A stretch of 64,000 nucleotides of DNA from Clostridium thermobutyricum (GTDB lineage Bacteria; Bacillota; Clostridia; Ch29): assembly GCA_016841565.1 (NCBI GenBank), contig JAENYX010000002.1, positions 1 through 64,000 of the forward strand. Direction: 5' to 3'. Within the stretch, counting starts at the first letter, position 1, and each line of letters opens with the position of its first letter. The notes beneath the pieces are model-generated. The model did no database searches and was not told the origin of the DNA. It worked only from the letters and a program-made list of their open reading frames with translations. A program made the position numbers and the translations under genes. This document shows, piece after piece, positions 1-7,944 of the stretch.

Positions 1-130
1 ACTGGTGGTGTGAGAGGACGGTAAATAAATTAATTATTTACCTCCTACTCGATTAAAACAGAGGTTTTTGTTCTGGGGATATGTGGTTATGATTGTTGTT
101 AATCCCAATACACTGTATAATTTAGTTAAA

Positions 131-366
131 CAGATGACAGATCACAGATCACACTAGTCAGGCATCCGTCATCTGCGCTGCGTAAGGCACGCAGAATATT
201 GAGGTTTGAGCTGGATGGCTTCGGGAATTTCCAACAACTCGCCTTACGGCTCAGACACTTGGAAATTCTGGCCCGTACGCCTCTTGCGCTCCTATTAACT
301 GTGCGTGCAAAAACTCCGCGACCGATGACTTGATGCCTGTTTACTACGAACTACGAACTAGTTCTT
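131..366. repeat. Structured noncoding element with terminal inverted repeats
   Basis: This intergenic stretch before the first gene has no credible ORF but much symmetry. Outer arms at 159-173 and 324-339 are inverted repeats with one inserted base, and ACTAGT lies just outside both (153-158, 357-362). Inside are a 6-bp stem (178-183/189-194) and a perfect 10-bp stem (225-234/259-268). A tandem heptamer CAGATCA x2 starts at 138 and CTACGAA x2 lies near 344-357. It could be a nonautonomous mobile element or a structured RNA; I do not recognise a named family. Confidence 0.5.
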
Positions 367-418
367 AGCATCTATGGGCTTTGCCTGAGAAATGTTGTTA
401 ATTATGGGAGGGTGTATT

Positions 419-3400
419 ATGGAATTTTTAAAGGGTCTTACAGCCAACAGCAGTCAAAAAAAGGCCATTGCCGTGATAATTGCTACGGTGCTGATAGCCG
501 GAGCGGTATATTTTTCAGGACTGGGAAGCAGACAGGTCTTTTCACCCGAAAGGGTGATGGCGGCAGGGGTATCCCTTACTGCATCTGATGAGGATAGTCT
601 GGGCATACCCTTGGATACCCATTTCATACTGGAAAGCGATACAGCCCTGGAGGAGGACGAGATTAGGCAGTTTCTTCAGATTGAGCCTCAGCTGGAGCTT
701 GCGGTTGAGGAAATGGACGATCAGGGGAAAGAGTTTAAAATAACTCCCGACGGCAGCCTTGAGCCCAATAGAGTTTACCGGTTCCAATTGGGCGATGGTG
801 CGTGGTCCTTTCAGACCAGAAATCAGTTTGGAGTGACCGGGACCCTTCCCAGGGATAAAGGGCAGGATGTGCCGGTTAATTCAGGGATAGAAATTACATT
901 CACTCATGATAACTATCAGGACATAAAGGAGTATTTTGAAATAGTGCCCAATGTTGAAGGAACCTTTGAGAGGCATAAGAGGACAGCGGTTTTTGTTCCA
1001 AAGGGGTTGGAGCCGGGCACAATATATACAGTTAAGCTTAGAAAAGATCTGGGGGTTTCGGGGAGCAGCCAGACCCTCGGGCAGGATTATGTTTTCCAGT
1101 TTGAAACACAGTCTCCCGGGACTGCTCAAAACAGGAGGCCCCCATTTACAGTTTATTTCTCGAAACGAATGTATGAATACCCATCGGGGGAAAGGCCGTT
1201 ACTGGACTTTGATTACTACATCTCCGGCAAACGGGACGGGAATCTGTCTGTTACGGTTGACCTTTACAGGTACAGGGATGCCGATCAGTTTATAAATTCC
1301 CTTGATAAGTACTACAGAGTTCCCTATTGGGCTGCTTACACAAAAAAGGCTTACAGAGAGGATGCCTCAAAGCTTGAAAAAGCGGCTTCCTTTCAGCCGT
1401 CCCTACAAAAAGCAAGTTACAATAATTTTATGGTTTTTCCCGAGAGCCTGAAGCAAGGGTATTATCTTGCAGATATTACCTGCACCGACAATGCCAGCGG
1501 AGAAAAGAGCTCTGAGCAGATTTGGCTGCAGGTTAGCGATATATCGGGGTATGTATCGGTGGCTGCCGATAAAACGCTGGTCTGGGTTAACAGTACGGAG
1601 AAAGGCGGGCCGGTGGAAGGCATTGGCGTGGAGCTTTATGGTACCGGAGGCCGGTTGAACGTTGGCAGCACCGACAAGGACGGAATACTGGTGTTTGATA
1701 CTCCTGCGGATATGAAGTCCGACTCCGATACAGAGATGGCGTATACTATTGTTGAGCTTTTTGCATCGGCCGACCTGGGCTACAGTCACTGTGTGCTGCC
1801 GGTATTCAGACAGAATTATCATTACCATTACGGTGTCCAATCCCATCAGGACTATTGGAATTACATCCACCTTGACAGAAGCTTATACCTACCCAACGAT
1901 ACCGTAAACCTGTGGGGGATTATAAAGCCCATGGAAGGAAGCGGGCAAAATGGAAGGCTTGAGGTGGAGCTGCGCAAGCCGAATTATTACGGTGACCGAC
2001 AGGATATGCCGGAAATACTGGCCGAAGAAATTGCCATGGAGCAGGACTGCACCTTTACCGGAAGGCTTACGATTCCAAACCTGTCTCCGGGGCATTATGA
2101 ACTTGTATTTAGGCTGGACGGGGAGGAAATAACCGGCAAGAGGCTGGAGGTTGCCACCTATACAAAGCCGGCGTACAGGATAGAAGTCAGGAAGGGTAAG
2201 GAGGCAGTATTTTCGGATAAAGACAGCATAACCATTGACATACAGGCTACGTTTTTTGAAGGGACTCCGGTGAGTTCAATGGAGCTTTCATACAACGACA
2301 GGTCAGGGTCGGGAATGGTTAAAACCGATGCAAAAGGCCGGGCCAAGGTTACCTTGCGGCCGGGTTATAAAGACTACAGCTGGTCTCCCGACCGTGAGTA
2401 CTTCAGCGTTTACAACAGACTTCCCGAGGCGGGGGAAATATTTGTGGATACAAGTTATACGGTATTTCACAATGATATGAATCTTGACAGCTCTGCCGGT
2501 GTAACCGAGGTCGGGGCGGAGGTTGCGGTGAAGCTGAACAGAATAACCCTTGATGCCATTAATAGCGGCAGCGGTCAGAGCCAAAACCAGCCCGACGGTA
2601 CTCCCCTGTATATAGGAGATCCGGTTCAGGGACACAGCATAACCGGCAAAATCTATGAAAACCGGTGGCGTAAGGAAGAGAGCGGGCAGTATTATGATTT
2701 TATTAACAAAGAGGTAAGGACCAATTACCGTTATTACAGTGACTCCGTATTCATGACCGATTTTACCATAACAACCGATGCAGAGGGTAAAGGGACATTT
2801 GTATTTCCCTACCAGGAAGACAAATCCTACAAGATAATTTTGGAGACTGTCGACGGAATGGGTAGGATTATAAAACGTGAGCTGAGCTTATACGGCCGCA
2901 GCTTTGTGGATTATGAAATGATGCACTGGGATTATTACCACCTAGGGTATCCAAATGATGAATTCAGGTACTACCGGACCGGCGATGAATACTCACTTAT
3001 ATTTAAGAACAACAAAGAGGTATTGCCCCAGGACGGGTCAAAGACATACCTTTATCATACAAACAGAAAGGGTCTGAAAGGGTATAAGGTAAACACCAGC
3101 CCATATTTCAGCGACCGGTTTGAAGAAGAGGATATCCCCAACCTGCATGTGACGGGGGTATGTTTTGACGGGCGCACATACTACCGAACAAGCCCACGGC
3201 TAATCCGGTACGAAAAAAAGGAAAGAGAGCTGGATATAACCGTTGAGACCCATAAGGAAAGCTACCGTCCGGGAGAAGAGGTAACCCTGGATATAGCGGT
3301 AAGGGACGCCGACGGAAAACCCAGGAAGGCAGCCGTTAATATAAGCCTGGTGGATGAGGCTATGTATATGCTGATGGATGAGGAATCCGGAATACTTGAC

Positions 3401-5377
3401 GGATTGTATTCAAAAACACTGGATGCAGGCATAGTGACAAGTGCCTGTTCCCACCTGTACCCGGATATTCCCAGAGGAGGGGCGGAAATGGGCGAAGGGG
3501 GAGGAGAAAGGGTGGACTTCAGGGATACCGCCTTCTTTGATACCGTTACTACCGACAGTAAGGGGATGGCCAGCCTGACCCTGAAGGTTCCCGACAACCT
3601 TACATCCTGGAGGGCAACCTTCAATGGAGTAACAGAGGACCTTAGAGCCGGAGGCGGCAGTATCCCCATAGTAGTTAAACTGCCCTTTTTTACCGATGCG
3701 GTTATCAATGAGAGCTATCTGGAGGGTGACAGCCCGGCTATTGCCATTCGTTCCTTCGGGGATGCCGTAACCGAAAAGGACAGGGTCAGGTTTACCGTAA
3801 CCTCTCCTTCCCTTTTTGACGGGGAAAGGGTTATGGAGGCCAATGCCTTTGAAACTGTTTATCTTGAATTACCCGGGCTTAAAGCGGGCAGTCATACCGT
3901 TACAATCAAGGCTGCCTGCGGTCAGGACCTCCGGGATATTCTTACCCGGGAAATAAAAGTGTACGATACCTATCTTACCAAAGGTATGACTGAATACTGT
4001 ACCCTTAAGAAAGGTATGACCATAAAGGGCGGCAAAGACGGCCTGACAAGACTGATTTTCACCGACGGCAGCAAGGGGATGTATATACAGCCGCTGTACG
4101 GTCTGTACCATACCTACGGCAAGAGGATTGACCAGAGGCTTGCGGCACATTATTCCTACAACCTGCTTAAAGAGCATTTTGATATGGACATACAAAAGCC
4201 CGACGAGTTTGAAGCCGATTCCTATCAGACACCCGACGGAGGTATATCACTACTACCATACAGTGACAGCCAGGCCGATTTGAGCGTTAGGGTGGCGGCC
4301 CTGGGTGTGCAAGGCTTTGATGCAAGTGCTTTGGAAAATTACTTTGTTACTGTGCTGCTGGAAAATGGTCTGACCGAAGACGACATAAGCTCAGCTCTGT
4401 GGGGGCTGGCGGCCCTGGACCGGCCGGTTTTAAATCAAATAAAGCAGATGCTGTCTGCCGGGGATTTGGGCGTCAAGGCCAAGCTGCAGCTGGGGCTTGC
4501 CCTCTGGGAGCTGGGAAGCAAAAATGCAGCCCGGGAGGTACTGGTGGATGTCCTTGAAGATAACAGCCGGATTAAAAGCCCCTATATAATGGTGGATTCC
4601 GGCACCGACCGGGATGACCTTATGGAGTTGACCTCCCTTGCCGCAGTACTGGCAGCCAGGGTGGATGCTCCCCAGGCCGGGGGTATGTATAACTATATAA
4701 CCGACAACAGTACAAAGGATATTCTGGTACTGCTGGAAAAGGCAATGTACCTTTCGGAGGTCCTTTCGGGAGCCGAGAGCAAGCCATCGGAATTCACGTA
4801 TACGCTGGACGGCCAAAAAATGGTGCAAAAACTGCAACCGGGCCATTCCTTCGAGCTTCTGATGACTCCAGGGAGGCTGGCCGGCCTTGAGATTTTACAG
4901 GTTGACGGGGAAATAGGATTAAGCAGTATATATAACGATAGCTTTTCACCGGAGGATACCCAGGCCAGCAGTGACTTGGAGATAACGAGGCAGTATTACG
5001 TAAACGGCAAGCCGGTTAAGGAGTTCGGCCAGGGCGATATGGTAGAAATTGTGATAAACTACAGCTTTAGTGACAAATCGCTGGAAGGGCGGTACCAGGT
5101 AACCGATTTCCTTCCTTCAGGGCTCAAAATTATAGCGGCTCCCTATACAAGGGGCCTTAGGCTTTCCAATATAAGGTATCCCTATGAAATTGCCGGACAG
5201 AGGATAAGCTTCTATCTGTACAATAATAATCATAAATGGAACACAAAAGACCCGGTTGTATATTACGCCAGGGTGGTATCAAAGGGCAGTTTCAGAGCCC
5301 AGGGAGCGCTTATACAGAATATGAAGGCAGATACAGAAATAAAAATGACCGGTGAGGAGAAAGTAACAATAAGATGA
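419..5377 (+). CDS. Alpha-2-macroglobulin-like (MG2 family) membrane-anchored protein, no thioester
   Basis: The 1652-residue protein starts with a short cytoplasmic segment and one membrane segment (about residues 12-32), followed by a long extracellular part. An Ig-like domain is followed by macroglobulin domains. The A2M bait-region motif SYRPGEEVTLDIAV is near residue 948, and the A2M domain (DTVTTDSKG..., NLTSWRATFNGVT) lies near 1040-1100, ahead of a helical C-terminal part. I see no CxEQ thioester motif, so covalent trapping of proteases is unlikely. The start at 419 is chosen for the GGGAGGGTG site at 406; an earlier in-frame ATG at 392 lacks one. Its stop overlaps the next start (ATGA), so the two are probably translationally coupled. 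Bacterial relatives are envelope-associated; the exact role here is unknown. Confidence 0.85.
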   Translation: MEFLKGLTANSSQKKAIAVIIATVLIAGAVYFSGLGSRQVFSPERVMAAGVSLTASDEDSLGIPLDTHFILESDTALEEDEIRQFLQIEPQLELAVEEMDDQGKEFKITPDGSLEPNRVYRFQLGDGAWSFQTRNQFGVTGTLPRDKGQDVPVNSGIEITFTHDNYQDIKEYFEIVPNVEGTFERHKRTAVFVPKGLEPGTIYTVKLRKDLGVSGSSQTLGQDYVFQFETQSPGTAQNRRPPFTVYFSKRMYEYPSGERPLLDFDYYISGKRDGNLSVTVDLYRYRDADQFINSLDKYYRVPYWAAYTKKAYREDASKLEKAASFQPSLQKASYNNFMVFPESLKQGYYLADITCTDNASGEKSSEQIWLQVSDISGYVSVAADKTLVWVNSTEKGGPVEGIGVELYGTGGRLNVGSTDKDGILVFDTPADMKSDSDTEMAYTIVELFASADLGYSHCVLPVFRQNYHYHYGVQSHQDYWNYIHLDRSLYLPNDTVNLWGIIKPMEGSGQNGRLEVELRKPNYYGDRQDMPEILAEEIAMEQDCTFTGRLTIPNLSPGHYELVFRLDGEEITGKRLEVATYTKPAYRIEVRKGKEAVFSDKDSITIDIQATFFEGTPVSSMELSYNDRSGSGMVKTDAKGRAKVTLRPGYKDYSWSPDREYFSVYNRLPEAGEIFVDTSYTVFHNDMNLDSSAGVTEVGAEVAVKLNRITLDAINSGSGQSQNQPDGTPLYIGDPVQGHSITGKIYENRWRKEESGQYYDFINKEVRTNYRYYSDSVFMTDFTITTDAEGKGTFVFPYQEDKSYKIILETVDGMGRIIKRELSLYGRSFVDYEMMHWDYYHLGYPNDEFRYYRTGDEYSLIFKNNKEVLPQDGSKTYLYHTNRKGLKGYKVNTSPYFSDRFEEEDIPNLHVTGVCFDGRTYYRTSPRLIRYEKKERELDITVETHKESYRPGEEVTLDIAVRDADGKPRKAAVNISLVDEAMYMLMDEESGILDGLYSKTLDAGIVTSACSHLYPDIPRGGAEMGEGGGERVDFRDTAFFDTVTTDSKGMASLTLKVPDNLTSWRATFNGVTEDLRAGGGSIPIVVKLPFFTDAVINESYLEGDSPAIAIRSFGDAVTEKDRVRFTVTSPSLFDGERVMEANAFETVYLELPGLKAGSHTVTIKAACGQDLRDILTREIKVYDTYLTKGMTEYCTLKKGMTIKGGKDGLTRLIFTDGSKGMYIQPLYGLYHTYGKRIDQRLAAHYSYNLLKEHFDMDIQKPDEFEADSYQTPDGGISLLPYSDSQADLSVRVAALGVQGFDASALENYFVTVLLENGLTEDDISSALWGLAALDRPVLNQIKQMLSAGDLGVKAKLQLGLALWELGSKNAAREVLVDVLEDNSRIKSPYIMVDSGTDRDDLMELTSLAAVLAARVDAPQAGGMYNYITDNSTKDILVLLEKAMYLSEVLSGAESKPSEFTYTLDGQKMVQKLQPGHSFELLMTPGRLAGLEILQVDGEIGLSSIYNDSFSPEDTQASSDLEITRQYYVNGKPVKEFGQGDMVEIVINYSFSDKSLEGRYQVTDFLPSGLKIIAAPYTRGLRLSNIRYPYEIAGQRISFYLYNNNHKWNTKDPVVYYARVVSKGSFRAQGALIQNMKADTEIKMTGEEKVTIR

Positions 5378-6249
5378 AAAGGCTATTAACCCCCATAACG
5401 GTTTTACTTTCGATAGTACTTGGTATAATGATTTTGTGTCCGGGCTGTGGAAGAAATACGGCACCCCAGCCCAAGGACACAGCTCCCGCCCACCAATGCA
5501 GCTTTTATAATGAAAGGGATTTCTTCGAAAGCGTATCCCAGGATAAAACAGATCCGGCGGAGATACAAATAAGGGGCGGCGTAATTCCCCACCACCTGGT
5601 GGCCGGCTATATGATAGCAGATTTCTTTAATCTTCTGGCCGACCAGGAGATTGAACGGGTTATACTAATGGGACCAAACCATTATTTAAAGGGGCCCAGA
5701 GTTGTCAGTTCAAGGTACAACTGGCTGACAGCCTTCGGGGTGCTGGAAACCGATACCAAGCTTGTGGAGGACTTTGTTAATCAAGGGATTGCCGGCATTG
5801 ACGAGGAAGCCATTGTTAAGGATCATGCAATCGCCGGTATTGTCCCCTATATAAAATACTATCTGCCCCAGGCAAGACTGGTGCCGCTTATTTTCCATCC
5901 CGATCTTACCTATGGAGAGACGGAAAATCTGGCAGACCTTTTGATACGGAATACCGGGGAGAAGGATGTGATAGTGGCGTCGGTGGATTTTTCACATTAT
6001 CTGAGGCTGGGGGACGCCGAGCAAAGGGACGTTGTAACCATTCAGGCAATAGAACAGAGGGATTATGCACGTCTTTTGAAAATGACCGATGAGTACCTGG
6101 ATTCTCCTCCCAGCATTGTTGCTCTGTTAATGGCAATGGAAAGATTGGGTGCAGATGATATGACGGTTGTGCACCATTCCAACTCGGCTTTGGTGCTGGG
6201 GAGGAATGAAGAGGAGACCACCAGTTATTTTACCATTGTATATTACTAA
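5374..6249 (+). CDS. Memo-family protein (AmmeMemoRadiSam system protein B-like), probable lipoprotein
   Basis: This 291-residue protein has an N-terminal hydrophobic segment ending in CPGC, a weak lipobox, so it is probably exported and lipid-anchored. The rest matches the Memo family: GGVIPHHLVAGY, MGPNHY and ASVDFSHYL carry the three histidines expected at the metal site, followed by VVHHSNSALV near the C-terminus. Memo proteins resemble class III extradiol dioxygenases, but their reaction is unsettled. The start overlaps the stop of the A2M-like gene by four bases, suggesting one transcript and a shared envelope function. No AMMECR1 or radical SAM partner is adjacent. Confidence 0.82.
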   Translation: MKRLLTPITVLLSIVLGIMILCPGCGRNTAPQPKDTAPAHQCSFYNERDFFESVSQDKTDPAEIQIRGGVIPHHLVAGYMIADFFNLLADQEIERVILMGPNHYLKGPRVVSSRYNWLTAFGVLETDTKLVEDFVNQGIAGIDEEAIVKDHAIAGIVPYIKYYLPQARLVPLIFHPDLTYGETENLADLLIRNTGEKDVIVASVDFSHYLRLGDAEQRDVVTIQAIEQRDYARLLKMTDEYLDSPPSIVALLMAMERLGADDMTVVHHSNSALVLGRNEEETTSYFTIVYY

Positions 6250-6272
6250 GGATTAGGAGGTTTGGCTGTACA

Positions 6273-6761
6273 ATGACAAATGAACAAGAAGTATACCATG
6301 TTTTGGAACAGTTGGGGATAGATTATACCGTTAAGCAGCACCCGCCGGTATATACGGTGGAAGAGGTGGAGAAGTTCTGGAGGGATATTCCCGGAACCCA
6401 CTGCAAAAACCTTTTTTTGCGTGACCAGAAGGGAAAAAAACACTATCTGGTTGTTATGGTGCATTCCAAGAAGGTGGATATGGCAAATCTTGCCCAGCAG
6501 ATAGGGGACGGCAGAATGAGCTTTGCCTCCGAGGAAAGGCTGAGAAAACACTTAGGGCTTACGGCAGGTGCAGTTTCGCCCTTTGGGATCATCAATGATC
6601 CCACCGGGGAGGTCAGGGTTATACTGGATGAGGAGCTAAAGGGTGCCGACAAGGTAAGCTTTCATCCCAACGTAAATACCGCTACGGTTACTATTTCCTT
6701 TGAGGATTTTGAACGCTTTCTTGCCCATTACAAGAATCCCGTGTCCTATCTGACCATCTGA
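6273..6761 (+). CDS. YbaK/ProX-type aminoacyl-tRNA deacylase
   Basis: This 162-residue protein fits a stand-alone YbaK/ProX editing domain, which hydrolyses wrongly charged aminoacyl-tRNA. Visible features are the N-terminal LGIDYTVKQHPPVYTVEE block, the CKNLFLRDQKGKKHYLVV strand pair with the conserved lysine region, and GAVSPFGIINDP. AGGAGG at about 6255 supports the start. It lies 23 bp after the Memo gene and 273 bp before a hydroxyproline-dehydratase-like cluster. Stand-alone members include ProXp-ala (Ala-tRNAPro) and PrdX of proline-fermenting clostridia; sequence alone does not settle which tRNA is edited. Confidence 0.85.
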   Translation: MTNEQEVYHVLEQLGIDYTVKQHPPVYTVEEVEKFWRDIPGTHCKNLFLRDQKGKKHYLVVMVHSKKVDMANLAQQIGDGRMSFASEERLRKHLGLTAGAVSPFGIINDPTGEVRVILDEELKGADKVSFHPNVNTATVTISFEDFERFLAHYKNPVSYLTI

Positions 6762-6784
6762 TTTTGAACTTGATGCCAAGGCAT

Positions 6785-6950
6785 ATAATGTCCCATTATT
6801 AGGACAAACGCCTAAATATAGTGCGAACAAATGTCCCGGTATTGGGACATTGTCGTTGGCGGCCAAGAATAGGCACCTTTCACCTGTGATCTACGGACTA
6901 CCAACTACCAACTAACAAATAGTGTAATCATAGGAACCGTCCCCATGATT
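6785..6950. repeat. REP-like palindromes and heptamer repeats
   Basis: Between the deacylase and the activase lies a cluster of short symmetrical sequences. A perfect inverted repeat AATGTCCC...GGGACATT is near 6829-6851, with another TGTCCC upstream near 6789. CTACCAA occurs twice in tandem near 6899-6912, preceded by CCTGTGATC, the reverse complement of the GATCACAGG found near 16472. The string GGAACCGTCCCCATGATT follows near 6933. Such GGGGAC-type palindromes resemble REP elements mobilised by IS200-like transposases (inference). No gene is visible here. Confidence 0.45.
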
Positions 6951-7034
6951 GGTGATTGGTATGATTATTGCTATATAATTATGAATATTATGACAGATTT
7001 CCCGGGCATAACGGGAACGGTTGGGGGTGCAACA

Positions 7035-7937
7035 ATGGTAACCGGAACCATATTCAATATACAGAAGTATTCAATTCACGATGGCCCGGGAATCCGTACC
7101 ACCGTTTTTCTAAAAGGTTGCCCCCTTAATTGCTGGTGGTGCCATAATCCCGAAAGCCAGGAACGGCAGCTGCAGCTGGTACTATGGAGGGACAGGTGCC
7201 TGGGCTGCGGGGACTGCAAAAGGGCGTGCCCTAACAATGCAGTTGCTTTGCAGGACGGCATACCCCATATAGATAAAGGCAGGTGTTTAAGCTGTGGAGT
7301 ATGTGCAGGGGCTTGTCCTACCGGCGCTATGGAAGTAGTAGGAAAGACAGTTACAACCGAATATGTAATAAAAGAAATAGAGAAAGACCTGATATTCTAC
7401 GATCAGTCGGGTGGAGGGGTTACATTCTCGGGCGGAGAGCCCCTCATGCAGCCGGAGTTTCTGGAGCAGCTTATAAGGGATTGTAAAAGCAGAGACATTC
7501 ATACTGCTGTTGATACATCCGGTTATGCAAGCTGGGATGTATTGTCGGGTATGTGTGGCAGTATTGACTTGATTTTATATGATATTAAGCATATGGATGA
7601 CCAAATGCATATAAAAACTACCGGTGTATCCAACAGGGTTATACTGGACAATCTGGAAAAGCTGTCAAAGGTGCATAATAACATAGTAATAAGGGTTCCG
7701 CTGGTGCCGGGGATAAACGATGACCATGAGAATATTGTAAATATGGCCCGGTTTATCAGCTCAATAAATGTAAGGGAAGTGAATATACTTCCATACCACA
7801 ATACGGGTATGGACAAATACGGCAGGCTGGGAAAAGAATACAGATTGCCCCACACAAAAGAACCTGCAGCCCAATCATTGGACAGTATCAAGGAAACGCT
7901 TATGTCAGCCGGATTATATGTAAAGATTGGAGGCTAA
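7035..7937 (+). CDS. Glycyl radical enzyme activating enzyme (radical SAM)
   Basis: The 300-residue protein installs the glycyl radical on the enzyme encoded downstream. It has the radical SAM cluster motif CPLNCWWC with HNPES after it, then a ferredoxin-like insert with two CxxCxxC-type [4Fe-4S] motifs (CLGCGDCKRAC and CLSCGVCAGAC), typical of activases longer than PflA. GGVTFSGGEPLMQ is the SAM-binding GGE region. I start it at ATG 7035, five bases after GGGGGTG; an upstream frame extension to 6945 has no site and no homology. The gene ends eight bases before the start of its partner. Confidence 0.93.
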   Translation: MVTGTIFNIQKYSIHDGPGIRTTVFLKGCPLNCWWCHNPESQERQLQLVLWRDRCLGCGDCKRACPNNAVALQDGIPHIDKGRCLSCGVCAGACPTGAMEVVGKTVTTEYVIKEIEKDLIFYDQSGGGVTFSGGEPLMQPEFLEQLIRDCKSRDIHTAVDTSGYASWDVLSGMCGSIDLILYDIKHMDDQMHIKTTGVSNRVILDNLEKLSKVHNNIVIRVPLVPGINDDHENIVNMARFISSINVREVNILPYHNTGMDKYGRLGKEYRLPHTKEPAAQSLDSIKETLMSAGLYVKIGG

Positions 7938-7944
7938 AGAAAAT

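Noticed and set aside
3262..3708. 148-codon minus-strand frame inside the macroglobulin gene
   Set aside because: A shadow of the long plus-strand gene, with no start signal and low-complexity Ser/Pro composition caused by antisense reading.
7927..7944. TTG 7927 as start of the glycyl radical enzyme
   Set aside because: It overlaps the activase stop and the GGAGGC site itself; ATG 7945 has normal spacing.
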